A program made the position numbers and the translations under genes. DNA of 64,000 nt from Monoplex corrugatus (lineage: Eukaryota > Mollusca > Gastropoda > Littorinimorpha > Ranellidae). The DNA lies in NCBI GenBank assembly GCA_030674185.1, contig JAPXFY010000026.1, positions 51,302,746 to 51,366,745 of the forward strand, in the 5' to 3' direction. The notes under the pieces are model-generated. The model saw nothing but the letters and a program-made list of their open reading frames with translations, was not told the DNA's origin and ran no database searches. Shown piece by piece: positions 34,800-47,027 of the stretch; within the stretch, counting starts at the first letter, position 1, and every line of letters starts with the position of its first letter.

Positions 34800-35065
34800 A
34801 GAGAGAGGTGAGAGGTGTGTGAGTTCTTGAACTGACTGAACTGTTCAGAATGTCTGTAGTATTTTGATTTTATTTATTGTCTTAGTTCGTGAACTGTTTG
34901 AACTGTTCATAATGTCTGTAGTATTTTTTTTTATTGCCTCTAATCCTTAACTGACTGAACTGTTCACAATGTCTGTAGTATTTTGATTGCATTTATTGTC
35001 TCAGTTCGTGAACTGACTGAACTGTTCACTTTGTAGTATTGTTTGGACTTCTTTTGTATTGTCTC
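34800..35065 (+). repeat. Diverged outlying copies of the minisatellite
   Basis: Three or four units of about 70 bp (TTGAACTGACTGAACTGTTC, AGAATGTCTGTAGTATTTTG) that share the GACTGAACT...AATGTCTG core with the main array but are far more diverged. They suggest an old array, part of which later expanded. Confidence 0.7.
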
Positions 35066-35318
35066 AGTTTTTGACCAACGTCTCAAGAATACCTTGTTAA
35101 TTGTGTAATTATGTGTTTTCATTGTCTTAAGTTCTTTACCTGGCTGAAGAGGAGCTTGGACAAAAAGTTATCTTAAATTTCCTATTATGAACATGTTACA
35201 TTCTGAAGATTTGGTTTGTATCTGTTTTCAGAGTAACTTTAGGCGCACTTTGACCTGATCACCTATTTTTTGTTGTTGGGCAGAGTTCTGAGTGGTTACA
35301 GTGACTATACTTCCCACC

Positions 35319-36434
35319 ATGGCATCAGAACAAACAGCAGATGCTGGTGATAGATTAGGTTGTAGCATCTGCCATGACTATTTCAGTGAACCTAAGCTAC
35401 TTCCTTGTGGACATCTGTTGTGTCGCCATTGCCTCCTGTCATGGATGCAGTCCAAAGATGACGCCAGATGTCCCCTCTGCCGAAGCCTTGTTGTGAAACC
35501 TGGTGAGCACAGAAATCAGAGTTATGAAGACATTTCTGACAGTTTACCCACGGATCTGTCAGTAGTACGACTTGTAGAGGCAAAGAAAATCCTGAGCAAA
35601 AAACACAAATGTTGTGCATGTGAAGATGTGGTGGCCACATCTCTGTGTTTGAACTGTCGAGACACCATGTGCTCTTCCTGTGCTAAAATTCACGTCAGAT
35701 TCTCCATGGCCAGGAATCATGTGATTGAAGACTTGTTGAACCTGACACCTGAAAAACTGGCTGCAAAACGTTGCACGACCATCTGCATGTCCCATACTGG
35801 TGAGTTGTCGAAACACTACTGCAGTACTCATGATATATCCATCTGCCATCTGTGTGCTACGTCACGACACCGAAATTGCCATGAAGTGAAGGAACTTGAG
35901 AAGAAAGTGGAGGAGGCACGCATAACGCTGGTACAGCTGGTAAGTAAACTGAAAGCTGGGGAGATGAACATGGTGAAATCTGTTCGAGATCTAGACCAGC
36001 ATCTTCAGGAGACAGAGAAGAGAACCAATGAACTGGTAATGGAAGTCGACAGAATCTGTAGCCAGCTAGAGCTTGCCATTGAAAACTGTCGTTTCCGTCT
36101 TAGGAGTCTGTTGCTGAATGCATTCTCTGATGTGAAAGAAGCTGTGCAGGAGGTAAAAGCATACCTGTTAGAACAGAAAGGCAAACTGACTTGTCATAGG
36201 GTTGTGACAGAACGCGTCCAGGAGATTAAGACTCCTGATGATGTCATCTCCATGGCTTCTGTGATGAAGAGTCGTGTGGACAGCTTGGATTGTGATGCTG
36301 TCTTGCCAGATAGTGGCAAGGTCATTTCCAAAGTGTCATTGGAAGTGGATCCAGAGACCCTGTCCATCTTGGAGAAGATGCTCAAAGAATTGGGTGAAGT
36401 CACAAATGTTCCTGTGGATATCTTGGCTTCAAAG
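35319..36434 (+). CDS. TRIM-NHR E3 ligase, coding exon 1 (RING, B-boxes, coiled coil)
   Basis: First coding exon of a predicted RING E3 ubiquitin ligase, 372 codons. The ATG at 35319 sits in a strong Kozak context (CCACCATGG), and the sequence before it ends in an acceptor (TTGTTGTTGGGCAG, exon from 35284), so a 5' UTR exon probably lies upstream. Residues 15-54 form a complete C3HC4 RING (C15, C18, C30, H32, C35, C38, C51, C54). Residues 98-139 form a B-box-like cysteine/histidine cluster, and 156-188 a B-box2 (C156, H159, C168, H171, C176, C179, H184, H188). Residues about 190-300 are charged and heptad-like, as in a TRIM coiled coil. The exon ends at GTGAGT in phase 0 (ILASK|). By family the product should transfer ubiquitin from an E2 and oligomerise through its coiled coil. 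The substrate is unknown. No frameshift or stop interrupts it. Confidence 0.9.
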
Positions 36435-38117
36435 GTGAGTAAGTTTTTATTATGTCATATATTTGTGGTTAAAAAAAAAGAGTTAAAAAAGTGTGATAAA
36501 TCATTGGTGCAAACTGTGTGTTCATGTTAATTGTATTTATGTATTTACTATCATAAGGTATGTGTATTTGTGTGATTAATGTTTCTTTTAGTTGGTCTCA
36601 GTTTATAGATTCATCTCAGGTGGACAGATGTATGATGATGCCTTGTGAAATTTGTGATGCTGATTATATTCAATATATTCTTCAATTGAGATGCTTTGAT
36701 TGCTTATAAGTTATGTACAGATCTTTTGAAAATTTTTTTTTAATTGGCATAATACTGGTCATCACAAATTGATCACAGTTTTGTAAATAGGTTTTTTAAA
36801 GTGTCAAAAATTGAAGAGATTAACTTTATTTAGAGGAAATGTTTCTGTGTAGTAAGAAAACCCCACTGTGTTATGAAAACATTGAATATAGAGAAAAAGG
36901 CATGGTCTATTTGTAAAGAATCTTTTTTCTTCCCATGAATGTGACAAATTTCCACCCAGCTTTTAGCCATATGCAGGAACAGAGAGATAAGGCAGATATA
37001 AAAGAAAGAAAAAGAAAAAAAAAAGAAAAAAAAAAAAAAAGATATACTTAGACATTTAGGGAAGTTAGACAAGATGCTTTTAAACCATTTTAACAATGCC
37101 TGTAAACCATTTTAACAGTGCCTTTGTTTAAACCATTTTAACAGTCTTCCTTTTAAATACAACATTCATTAGAGAACATTCAGATGTTTTACCGCTCAGA
37201 GGTAAGTATGACCTTGAAGATGCTTCAATTGAAATAAGAGTTGACATGCTTCGCAGACAGTGGTTGACTACGACAACAATGAAAACAAATTCTAACCAGT
37301 CGCCATGGTGTAGCGGTTAGTGCGACGGACTACTGACTGGAAGGTTGTGGGTTCAAATCCCCATCATTGTGGATTTTTCAATTCTAACCAGCTCCTACCC
37401 AGAGTTGGGCATGCTATGGGCTCATTGGGAAGACTGGGACCACACAGTTGAGTCTCATCCACTTCATGGACGTGTCATTGAGTGTGCTGCTTGATCCTCT
37501 GACCAGCACCGCAGGCGTCTCTATCTCTCGGGCGTGGTTAACACCAGGATATATTATGATAGTAAGCATAGAGTACAGCCCTGTCACACAGTCTCAGTCC
37601 TAGATGGAACTCCATAGCATCATGATTATCAATAATCCTCATCAATATAATCATCATAGCATTGTAAAAACCACGCCAGCTTCTGTGGCCATTAAGGTGG
37701 CCTAGAAAATGGGACAAAAAGTAAAAAACACACGTACAAAAATCTAATGTTATCAAAAGTTCTCATGAAAGTGCTGTTCACACATCTTCCTCAAAAAGCG
37801 CTGAGTTTAGGAACTTTTTTTTCATTTGTGTGACCTTGACCTTGGAGCTTTATCACATCCAAACTGAGCTTTTTCAGTCCACAGCAGTCCACAGCTTTGA
37901 TCAAAATCTTGGTGAAGGTCTACTGCAAAGAGAATCTTGTTCACATTTTGTTACAGACACACACATGCACCTTTCCTGCTGATGTTAATAAATCATCTCT
38001 CTGATTATGTGAAGCAGTCTCCTTTTTTAAAGAAAAGGGAGATTGAAAAAAGGCTCTCCTTGTCCAGTAATGTCAAAGTCTCATTATACTGAATTTATAG
38101 TTGATACTATGTTTCAG
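36435..38117 (+). other. TRIM-NHR intron 1
   Basis: A 1.68-kb intron with GTGAGT donor and GTTTCAG acceptor. It holds A-rich and T-rich stretches (about 36990-37040) and one nearly full-length tRNA-derived SINE (about 37296-37715). I see no coding exon in it. Confidence 0.75.
37296..37715 (+). repeat. tRNA-derived SINE S1, near full length
   Basis: CATGGTGTAGCGGTTAGTGC, GGTTCAAATCCCC, GGGCATGCTATGGGCTCATT, CAGGATATATTATGATAGTA, CCATTAAGGTGGCCTAGAAA and ATGGGAC. Lies in intron 1 of the TRIM-NHR gene in the sense direction. Confidence 0.87.
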
Positions 38118-38270
38118 CCTTTCCCGATGCACTGGAGATTCCATGACAACCATGGCACACACATCGTCCTGACCAACAACGGCCAGACAGCAGACAGAGT
38201 GACGGGCACGACGCCACAGAATGGCATCGTTCTGTCTCACCACCCCATGGAGATCAACGTCCTTTACCAG
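38118..38270 (+). CDS. TRIM-NHR E3 ligase, coding exon 2 (start of Neuralized repeat)
   Basis: A 51-codon phase 0-0 exon with acceptor GTTTCAG and donor GTAACA. The peptide contains RFHDNHGTHIVLTNNGQTAD and then NGIVLSHHPMEINVLYQ. This matches the opening strands of the Neuralized homology repeat (NHR), whose usual pattern is F-H-x-x-x-G-x-N-I-x-L followed by A-x-R and GIVFS-x-RPL. It joins exon 1 in frame with no adjustment. The NHR is a beta-sandwich for protein or phosphoinositide binding, best known from Neuralized, where it binds Delta. Here it would take the place of the SPRY or NHL domain found in most TRIM proteins. Confidence 0.85.
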
Positions 38271-39534
38271 GTAACATTAAATGATTGTTAATTTCAATTT
38301 TTGTTTTGTTAGGATGGTGTTACCATGCTCAGAAAATATATGCACTGACAACATGAATCACATGTAACAGAAAAGAAGAATCTTATCATGGATGGAGTAT
38401 GGGTGGATCTTTCACTTGGTTTGTTTCCACAACTAAGTAGCTACAGCTGTTAGTGGTAGGGGGCTAATTAAACAGTGTCTTCCATCAGTTGGATCAGAAC
38501 AGGCATGGCTGAACTTCACTGAAGTTACCCAGCAGCACTGCTGTCTCTTCTGGTGAGTGAGCTGGCAGTTGACATGGCTGGCTCCTGTGGACTACTCAGC
38601 AAAGAGGCCAACAGAATGAACTTAGGTTTGTTGGGTGTAGAGGAGCAGAGATGGGTAGGATGGTTGCAGTGCCACTGAAACGACATAGTACAGGCCTGGA
38701 CTTTTCTCCTCAGTTTGACCGGAAAATCGAGCTGAATGTCTAGTCATTCAGAAGGGGATGAAAAACGAGTTGGACCCATGTGCTTTCTGGCTGTGCACGC
38801 TAAAGATCTCACAGCAGTTGAAAATCATGAAGAGCAGGGCATTGCCCAACTACCTTGGTATAAAACATTGGAGAGATAGGTTGATTTCCCAGATCCCACC
38901 CCTTGAAGACCAGTTATCCTTCTTGCCTTTCTGAAGTCTTGGTTAAAAAAAAAAAAAAGGGAATATGAATATGAATTTGAAGCGAGGGAGAGGGGATGGG
39001 CGCCGCCCTCATGGTGCTGGCCCCGGGAAAAGATGAGGTCTCTGCCACCTCACTCCTTTACGACCCCAGGATTATGGAACTATTTAGGTAAGACCTCAGG
39101 ACCTGGCCAGCTCATGGGTTTATATGCAGGTTTAAGGCTTGTGCCGTGATCATTCTGAATCTTCTCCATCACATGGCACCTGTGACCGTTAGTGCATATG
39201 GAATTCATTCTTAGCGAGGAGACGTCATCTTGAGAAGTTGAAACTGAAACTGAAACAACATAGAAGATATGGTATTCAAAAGATGGGGAATAATAATATG
39301 GAATTGTGGCAGCAAAAATGAATAGATAAATAATGAAATGGAAAGAAAACAACAACAGCAAACAAGATGATCAAACCATTCTAAAGCACCCATTTTGTAC
39401 AAAAATTGATAAAGACAAACAAATATTCATTTCTAATATTCATATTTCTTTTTCCAAACTGAACACATGTCCTAAAAGCAAAACAATATGATATTATTTA
39501 GAGGTCATTTCAGTTTGAAATGAAAAAGGTAGAA

Positions 39535-39790
39535 GTGTTTGTGTTACTTCCGCTCTGCCTTCGCCTAACACTTACCCTTTATGCTTTTAAATCCAATTTA
39601 AAAACCCACCTGTTTTCCCAACAATGAATTCTACAACAAATTCTTTCCCTCAGTCTGTATATTAAATATTGTGAGGTGGTCTTTGCTGATTGTATGTGTA
39701 TGCCTGATGCGTGAGTGCGAATTGATTTGAATTGTCAAGATTTGGCGCTGTATAAATACTGTAATTATTGTTATTATGATGATAATTTTA
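39535..39790 (+). repeat. CR1-like LINE 3' tail
   Basis: Reads LRLTLTLYAFKSNLKTHLFS and then the usual closing phrase of such elements, a GCGCTGTATAAATACTG motif followed by (TTATTG)-like repeats. Only the end of the ORF and the 3' UTR are present. Confidence 0.6.
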
Positions 39791-39852
39791 GGCAGTGAAT
39801 TGGTCATTGTGACCTTAGTATGTGTCATAATGCTGCTTAATGTTCAAAATGT

Positions 39853-41339
39853 TTAACCAGTTCAGTGCCTATAAGCCGCCAGCTGACGTCGTACAAAAGG
39901 TGTTGCTATATTGCCTATAAGCCGTCCGCTGACGTCGCAGGAGTTTTCCGATTTTTCATTCACAACTGTGTGAGCCAGTAAGCACACAGGAATGCTGCAC
40001 ACTGAGCTATATGTGTCTACAATATAAAAATAGGATGTAAATTAGGATACGTCATAGGGAAAACACCTTTATTGTCGCTAATGATTTGGTAACTGGACCA
40101 CGTGAAGTAGAGCACAATGTGACGCAACCTTCGACAAGCCGAAACAGTGGCTCACGTCAGCGGACTTTCACGGCTCTAGAGGCCGTTCAAATGATTTTAC
40201 AGCATGATGACGATTGAGAGAATTTGTTATCTGATGATTCACTTCAACATGAGGGTGGAGAAAGTAACAATGACCACGCCGACATTCAACGCTTGCTGGC
40301 TGAATCGATGCAAGCAGACGATAACAAGAACGAGTCAGACCGCGAATGCCGTGGTCAGTGCGAGTGGCGAGCGCGCAGGCTGTGACACTTCGGACTTTGG
40401 ACCCAACAGTAGTGAATGTGTTGGTGAGAGGGGTCACGCACGTGTTCGTGGTGTGGGAAGGGGGGAAGATGAGAAGGGGGAGCAGGAGAGGAGAGGTGCA
40501 GAGGAGCTGTGCCCCAGTTAGAAGGCATGGCAGGGTCGTGGCGATCAGCGAAGTGTTTCGTTCACTGAAAATCTGTTGGCCTCCAAATGGACAACAGTCA
40601 GACATTCCTCAATTTTTATGAAATCCAGGATTGAAAGTGGGAACTGGGGACATGTGCTATGCTTCTTCAAGCTGTTTCTGACTGATGAGCATGAGCTGAT
40701 TGACTTATTTGAATAAGGATTCTGATTCTGGGCTTATTTTCTCTTGTTTTGATTGCAGAACCTGAAGAACAGAGAGAACCAATTCATGAGTGTCATGTAG
40801 TTTGACTGTTCAGTGTCTGAGTACACTGACTGTCATGTAGTTTGACTGTTCAGTGTCTAGTACAATCACGTTTATGTTTACCGAAACCAGGTCTATCATT
40901 GTTGGGACGGTTACTTACTTATTTGTCTGCATGAGTTTAGAATCATTTTATGAACATTTTATGATGTCATATGTTTTGTTTTCATTTATGTATGTAAACT
41001 GACAACAAACAAGTCATTTTCAGCTGTTTTTTTTGTTTGTGTGTTGGGTATCAATCTGTAGAGATGGAAACTTCCTTTTTAGACAACACAAAAAAATTAT
41101 TTCCACTTTGGAATGCCTGGACAGGTCTTTGCAATCAAGCTAAGAAAAAAATAAGCCCAGATTCAGAATCCTTGTTCATTTTCCTTCAAAAAATACTAAT
41201 GTTTCTTTGTTGTATCTCTTATAGTTTTTGCACTAGAATTTTTTGTTAATTTTTACCCTCGAATCCTCAAAATTCCCTGGCAATGGGGAAGCACATGTTT
41301 ACATTTTTCTCTGGCACTGAAAGGGTTAAATGAAGCTTA
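39853..41339 (+). mobile_element. piggyBac derivative P1, TTAA-flanked
   Basis: 1487 bp including TTAA at 39853-39856 and 41336-41339. The ends are inverted: CCAGTTCAGTGCC on the left against CCCTTTCAGTGCC (complement of the right end), 11 of 13 matching. Inside, a decayed plus-strand frame near 40600-40710 reads GHVLCFFKLFLTDEHELID, which resembles the piggyBac transposase N-terminal block (L-D-F-F-x-L-F-F-T-D-E). A 40-bp tandem duplication lies at about 40790-40860. No catalytic region remains. Confidence 0.75.
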
Positions 41340-41561
41340 TGTCTGGTTTTACGTAGAAGAGTTGTAATAATAGAAACATGAAATAAATTCCTGGAATTTC
41401 AAGAATACAATTATCCACATATAAATTTTCTTTCAATATATGCCTCTGTATGTGCCATTTTAAACCTCTCAGTTGGATCTGTTTGTAAAAGCGTCAGAAA
41501 TTCATCAAAATTGTAAATTACATTCTTTTTTTTTTTCTTGAACGAGTAAGCATATTGTGAT

Positions 41562-42420
41562 CATCATCATCATCAGGTGCCCTGCCGCATGGCATTGGTG
41601 ATCATGGACTTCCATCTGTCTCTATCTCTCGTTGCCCTGGCATTTCCCCCACCCTCCTCGTCCCCAGCCACTCCGCAAGTCCATCCAGCATTTTCTCCCT
41701 GGGTCTACCCGGTGCTCTCTTTCCCTCCAGCTTTCCCGTTGTGACCAAGTGCTCCAAATCCCCCTTCCTCATAAAATGGCCTATAAATGTTGCCTGTCTT
41801 TTCCTAATCTTCCTTATGAGTGATCTACTTGTGTCTGCCTCCATCAAGACAGTCTCGTTTGTTTTCTTTGCTGTCCATGGAACTCTCAACATTCTTCTTA
41901 GAAACCACATCTCGGCTGCCTCAATCTTGTTCTGGCTTTGTTTGTTGACTGTCCACGCCTCAAATGACATTTAAGAACTCTCTTCCTGATGTTAATTGAC
42001 AGGCATTTGTTGGTAAGAACGCTTGTCATCTTCTTGAATGCTGTTTTGGCTTAGCCGATTCTGCCGGCTATTTCTGATGTGCATCTGCCATCTGATGAAA
42101 TGATCGTTCCCAGCTATTTGAATTTATCAACCTGTGTCAAGGTTGTGCCATTTGCTGTTATTTTGCGTGAGGGGATTTCATGTTTTTTACTGATCGCCAT
42201 GACTTCAGTCTTCCTGCTGTTTAGTTCCAGCCCCTTAACCCTTACCTTTGCTTTCTATTTCTAGTATATTCACAAGGTTTTGTAGGTCTCTTTCACTTTC
42301 TGCAATTAGCATGGTGTCATCTGTGTATCGAATGTTGTTTATCATTTTCCCTCCAACCTTTAATCCATATTGTGATACAGATGTAAAAATAAACGTTGTT
42401 TGGGGCAACCCAGCCACATT
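41562..42420 (-). pseudogene. RTE-like LINE fragment, family A copy 3
   Basis: Minus strand. Begins with GLKVGGKMINNIRYTDDTML (YTDD, so the catalytic motif has Thr for Ala) and ISERDLQNLV-like text, and after frame changes reads WTVNKQSQNKIEAAEMWFLR, RRMLRVPWTAKK, GHFMRKGDLEHLVTTGKLEG and GRPREKMLDGLAEWLG. It ends at 41562-41575 in a (GAT)n tail, the same tail as copy 2. Confidence 0.82.
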
Positions 42421-42589
42421 TTTCAGTATGTAGCTGTGGATGTGCTAATGTTTAGTTGTGTAGCTCCTATAAGACCTTATTCTCCCAGTAATCACCTGGA
42501 CATGCACAAACACACATGGACACAATTTTCCAATTCAGTTAAAGTTCAGTGTTCAATAGATCCTTTCCCACCCCAGTTTAGGACATGGA

Positions 42590-43225
42590 GGATAGTGATG
42601 ATAATGAAGACAACATTTGTATGGTGCCAAATCTTGATAAATTAATCAAATCAAAGCACGCACAGTCATCATTCACGAAAGCATTCAGTCACAATGACCA
42701 AATCTCAAGAGTACAAAGCACACACACAGGGAGAGGGGGAGAACAGGATGGCAATAGGATGAAAGGGTGGCACACAAAGGAAGAAATCACCGCCAGACAA
42801 AACATATGTCTTCAAGTTAGACTTGAAGAAAGACAGAATATGTGACTGCCAAAGAGGGGAAGTTTGTTCCGCTTGTATGGACCAGACACAGAAAAAGAGT
42901 GGTGACCAGCTGTTGAACATCTGCATCAAGGAATTTGTAAACAAGAAACGGAACAGAGAGATTGGGCAGGGGTGCATATTCCGAGGCGGTTACAAAGATG
43001 AATATATAAAGTACCATTGAAACACTTGTAGCATAATGCATTGATTTTGTGGAAAATTTTTTGAGAAGCAGGCAGCCAGTGTAGAAAGTGAAACCTCTTT
43101 TTATGAAGGGCAAGATGGGTCACAGAATTCTGAATACACTGGAGGCATGCGGCAGAAGCTGCAGGTGAGCCAGACAGCAGAGAGTTACAATTGATATAAA
43201 ACAAGATAAGAGAAGTCACAAGTTC
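42590..43225 (-). pseudogene. CR1-like LINE C-terminal region
   Basis: Minus strand. Text recognisable in several frames: RFHFLHWLPASQKIFHKINA, LCYKCFNGTLYIHLCN, then SVSGPYKRNKLP and FFKSNLKTYVLS. This is the common H-W-L-P-V ... YK-x-L-x-G ... P-x-x-WN-x-LP ... FKS-x-LK-T-x-L-F ending. It has several frameshifts. The 3' UTR runs down to about 42590, with the motif for a tail ending in GCACCATACAAATG. Confidence 0.7.
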
Positions 43226-44050
43226 AGATGCTGCTGAAGTTTAAAGATAAAGCAAACTGGATAACAGCAGACAAAAAAAAATTCAATGGGATCAACATGC
43301 AACATAAATTAGAAAGAATTTACAACAGTCCAACAGACAAAAGTTCATTCTAATTTATCTTACGATTTATCTTTACAGATGATAAGTATATATTTTTTTA
43401 GAAAATGTCACACATTTCACTGATTTTGTATTTGATTGTCTTCTTTTTCCTCCAGAAATGAAGTTATGCAATGAAAACATGGGATTAAATGCTTTTGTGG
43501 AGTAAACTGCAATCAGTTGTCAATGGAATTTAGAACATTCAAAAATAAAGGGATACTCATTGCCTCAGGCATTATCATCACAAAGCTTTTTTCAGACCTT
43601 TTTATTATTTATCATTTGTTTCACAACAGATGGACATCTAACGCACAATGTGCAATGAAAAATGACAAAAAAAATAACCATCACAAAACTTACATATTCT
43701 ATCTGTCTGCTTCTTTGCATCCCATCACAAAACCTACATATTCTGTTTTTTGACAGCTGTATCGAAGTTTAATCAAAGGAAAACATAAATATCTGGTAAC
43801 TATGTAATACATTTTTCTATTCCATGTTTGTCTTAGAAAGTTTGATATGATATGTGTCTACTATAGTTTTTCAAAACTCTTTCAGATTTTCTGATAATTA
43901 TCATGGAGTAGCAGTTTTACAAAATCCGTAATTGTTTCAAAAACTACGCGCGCATGCATGAGCGCACACCGCACGCGTGCCACGTGCACACACACACCAC
44001 ACACGCACGCACGCACGCACGCGCACACACACACACACACACACACACAT

Positions 44051-44577
44051 ACTTTGTGAAGTAGAATAGACTGTTCAGATTATGTCAGGATTAAGACTGC
44101 ATGACAGAGCTGAACTCTGCACTTCTTTTAAACTAGACACTGGCATCAACCAGGCTTACAGGATACTCGCTGTAAGATTGGTCAGAGAATTTGAGCAGCA
44201 CCCTCAAGACGTACCATTGAAAAGTATGACACTCAAATGTGTGGTTTCAGTCTTCTTGATTGAGTGCAGACCACACTCAAATCTTGGTTGGAGCTGGCAG
44301 AAGCAGAAAGATTTTGTACAGATTTAGACTGATGTTACTTGAACACATAACTTTCTAGTTGTCAATCCAGTGAGCTAATAACTATGCCACTGTGACTCAT
44401 GGATACAGAAGATTTGATTTCTTGTGATTTTACTTCTTATAGAGATTAATTTTCACTTGACCTGTACAATCTATGGTGTACACACACGTTTCACACACGC
44501 ATGCATGCACACTTTGCGAAGTAGAATAGACTGTTCAGATTATGTCGGGATTCAGACTGCATGACAGAGCTGAAGTC
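44051..44577 (+). repeat. Direct duplicates of about 68 bp, 461 bp apart
   Basis: ACTTTGYGAAGTAGAATAGA, CTGTTCAGATTATGTCRGGA, TTMAGACTGCATGACAGAGC at 44051 and 44512. Each follows CA/CGCA microsatellite sequence. Confidence 0.75.
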
Positions 44578-44916
44578 TTATTAAGTCTGCTATGAAGTTT
44601 ATTATGTCATTTTATTTGATGATATGACTTTATTCTTTAATCGCACATTGCTCAGTGAGCGTGTCATCTGAAGTTCTTCATCACTGAATTTGTCTGCTTG
44701 GCATTTCATATCTATTTGCATTTGAGGTTTGTCTGGAGCATGAAATAAATTCATTAAAAATTCAAGGAAGTGTTGAAAGTTATTATAGCAGTATTACCTA
44801 AGTTTTCCTTTCATTGTGCATCCACAAGTGGTTTGAAGCTTCTGTATGTACACTTTCTCCTTGTCATTGAGGCCAAACTGTTGCACATCAGTCAACTCGT
44901 ACCCCCTGTGGGAATG

Positions 44917-44980
44917 CGGTGGGGGGTGGGGGGGTGGGTGAGGGGTGGGGGGTGGGGTGGGGGGGGGGGTGAGGGGGGCT
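44917..44980 (+). repeat. G-rich tract
   Basis: Many GGG runs (for example GGTGGGGGGTGGGGGGGTGG) on the plus strand, next to a D1 copy. Suitable for G-quadruplex formation. Confidence 0.85.
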
Positions 44981-45194
44981 TTTCAGTATAAATAGTATCC
45001 CCACCTTCTGGCAATTCTTTGCTAGAAATTTGCTCTTTTCTGTCACAATTTTTGTTTCTTTTTTCCTCCTTTGCTTTCTATCATTTCTTCTTATCATTTT
45101 CTGCCTTGCTGGTCCATTTACTTGTGTGTGTACATTAAAATCTTATGTATTTTCTCTTAGGACTGATAATTGGGTATATGTAATATACTAATAA
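44960..45194 (-). repeat. Interspersed repeat D1, minus, left half
   Basis: Begins with GGGGCTTTTCAGTATAAATA and continues to the 4.8-kb transposon border. The other half is at 50029-50345. Confidence 0.82.
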
Positions 45195-46074
45195 TAGGTA
45201 CCGGCAGGCACGTCATTTTGCTGACATCATTGTGAAAAATTGACGATTTTGTTGTTTTTTATCAAACGCATATTCAGCTGTCACATCCTACTTCTTTAAA
45301 GCATTATGAGGAAAATAAAGATTGATTTCTCTTCTTTCAGTCGAGTGTATTCTTGTTATTACTGAGTGTGTGTGGTGAATAGACGATGACAAAATATGAG
45401 CTGTGTGTGTGTGACGCTTTCCGCGTGTTGTGCCGCTTTTTGGGTCGAGGCCGAATGAAGCCCCAAACTGACACTCTTTTTTTCAACTGAAAGTCTACGC
45501 GCGACACTCGCACTGCATAGCTATACGTAGTATCAAAATGTAGTCAGGCCACGAGGAAATTGAATACCTAACAGCCAGTCTGATTTGATTAACCATTTGC
45601 AAGATATTAACCCTTTTGTACGCACGGTGTTCTAAAAATTTGAATTCTGACGAACACGAATCTTCAAAATATGGCATCTTCAGGTGAAAATATAAAACAA
45701 TGAATACTCTTTCGAGTGCGCATGGTTACAGTCACATTCATACGCTGTCGCGAATAGACTTTTATCAGTTTGAATGAGTACCGACTTCCATCGTCTGTCC
45801 ATCTCAAACCAAGATGAGTCGAGTACTTTCGATTCTGTGCCGTCAGTTTTTGATGAAATTTGAGTACATATCGGTAAGTATGTATGAATTAAATAACATT
45901 TTTTCATCTTATGAGTAAGTTTTACTCTGCTGTGGGATTAGATGAATAGATTTTAAGCTTTTTGATCAGAAGTGGCACACAATCATTTCAGTCACAAACC
46001 AGCACATGTTTTCTCAGAAGAGAGAAAGCCAGGCAACTTAAGTTCGTCTTTTCCATAAATATTGACTGTCAGCG

Positions 46075-46520
46075 ATGAATAATTTCTTTAAAAGTTATAA
46101 TAAAAGTCTTATAATCTGAATTATTTTTTATGAATGTTTACAGATCAAACATGATTATATAGATCTATATAAATATAAGATTCAGTGATGATTATATAGA
46201 TCTATATAAGATCATGATGAAAATTTCTTCAAAAAGTTATACAAAAAGTCTTAGAATCTGACTTTTTTTATGAATGTTTACAGATCAAACATGATTATAC
46301 AGATCTATATAAGATCAGTGATGAATAATTTCTTAAAAATTATACAAAAAGTCTTAGAATCTGAATTTTTTTTATGAATGTGTTATAAAAAAGTATATAA
46401 ACATGATATAATTTTATAAGAATAATCTTAGAATCTGATTTTTTTATGAATGATTGTTTACAAAGTAAACATGATAATATAAGATACTTAAACTGAATAT
46501 GAATGATTGTTACAAAGTAA
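46075..46520 (+). repeat. Degenerate tandem repeat of about 125 bp inside the 4.8-kb transposon
   Basis: Units with AGTTATACAAAAAGTCTTAG, AATCTGA, TTTTTTATGAATGTTTACAG, ATCAAACATGATTATA and TAGATCTATATAAGATC. Three to four copies. Confidence 0.75.
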
Positions 46521-46651
46521 CTGATTATATATAAGACCTACTATTTCTGTAGATCAGAGTGCAACTGTTGTTGGATACAGTGTTGTGTATTACATGGTGT
46601 AGGCTGTAAGCGTGTGTTTGTGTGTGTGTGAGTGAATGTGTGTGTGTGTGT

Positions 46652-46695
<44 letters not shown>

Positions 46696-46926
46696 GGTGC
46701 ATGCTTGCACATGCAAACAGTGCTATACTAGACATGCACTTCAGTATTAGGTACTGTGTATGTGTATGTGTTATGTTTGTTGGTATTTTATTGAATTGTG
46801 TCACTGACATAGATTGTGACTTGTACATAATTTGAGAGGTGCGTGTGTGTTTGTGGGTGTTGGTGTTTGTGTGTGCATCAGACTGAAGTATAAATCAGAG
46901 TAGTGTTTTGTCTTGTTTATTGCAGA

Positions 46927-47027
46927 AAATGATCAGTTCCTCAAACTGAAGTCAGTTTTTTGTGGCAAGTGGAAAAGGCTGTCGTCTGAATCTCCCACAG
47001 GTGACACTGGACAAGACTTTGCTTCTG
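46927..47027 (+). other. Exon-like stretch of unknown product
   Basis: After the acceptor TTGTTTATTGCAG the sequence is open in one frame (NDQFLKLKSVFCGKWKRLSS, then ESPTGDTGQDFASA) up to possible donors at ACAG|GTGACA or GCAG|GTTTGT. No family was recognised. Confidence 0.3.

Noticed and set aside
40204..40621. Overlapping ORFs in piggyBac P1 as host genes
   Set aside because: They lie within the TTAA-bounded element and are out of frame with its transposase-like remnant.
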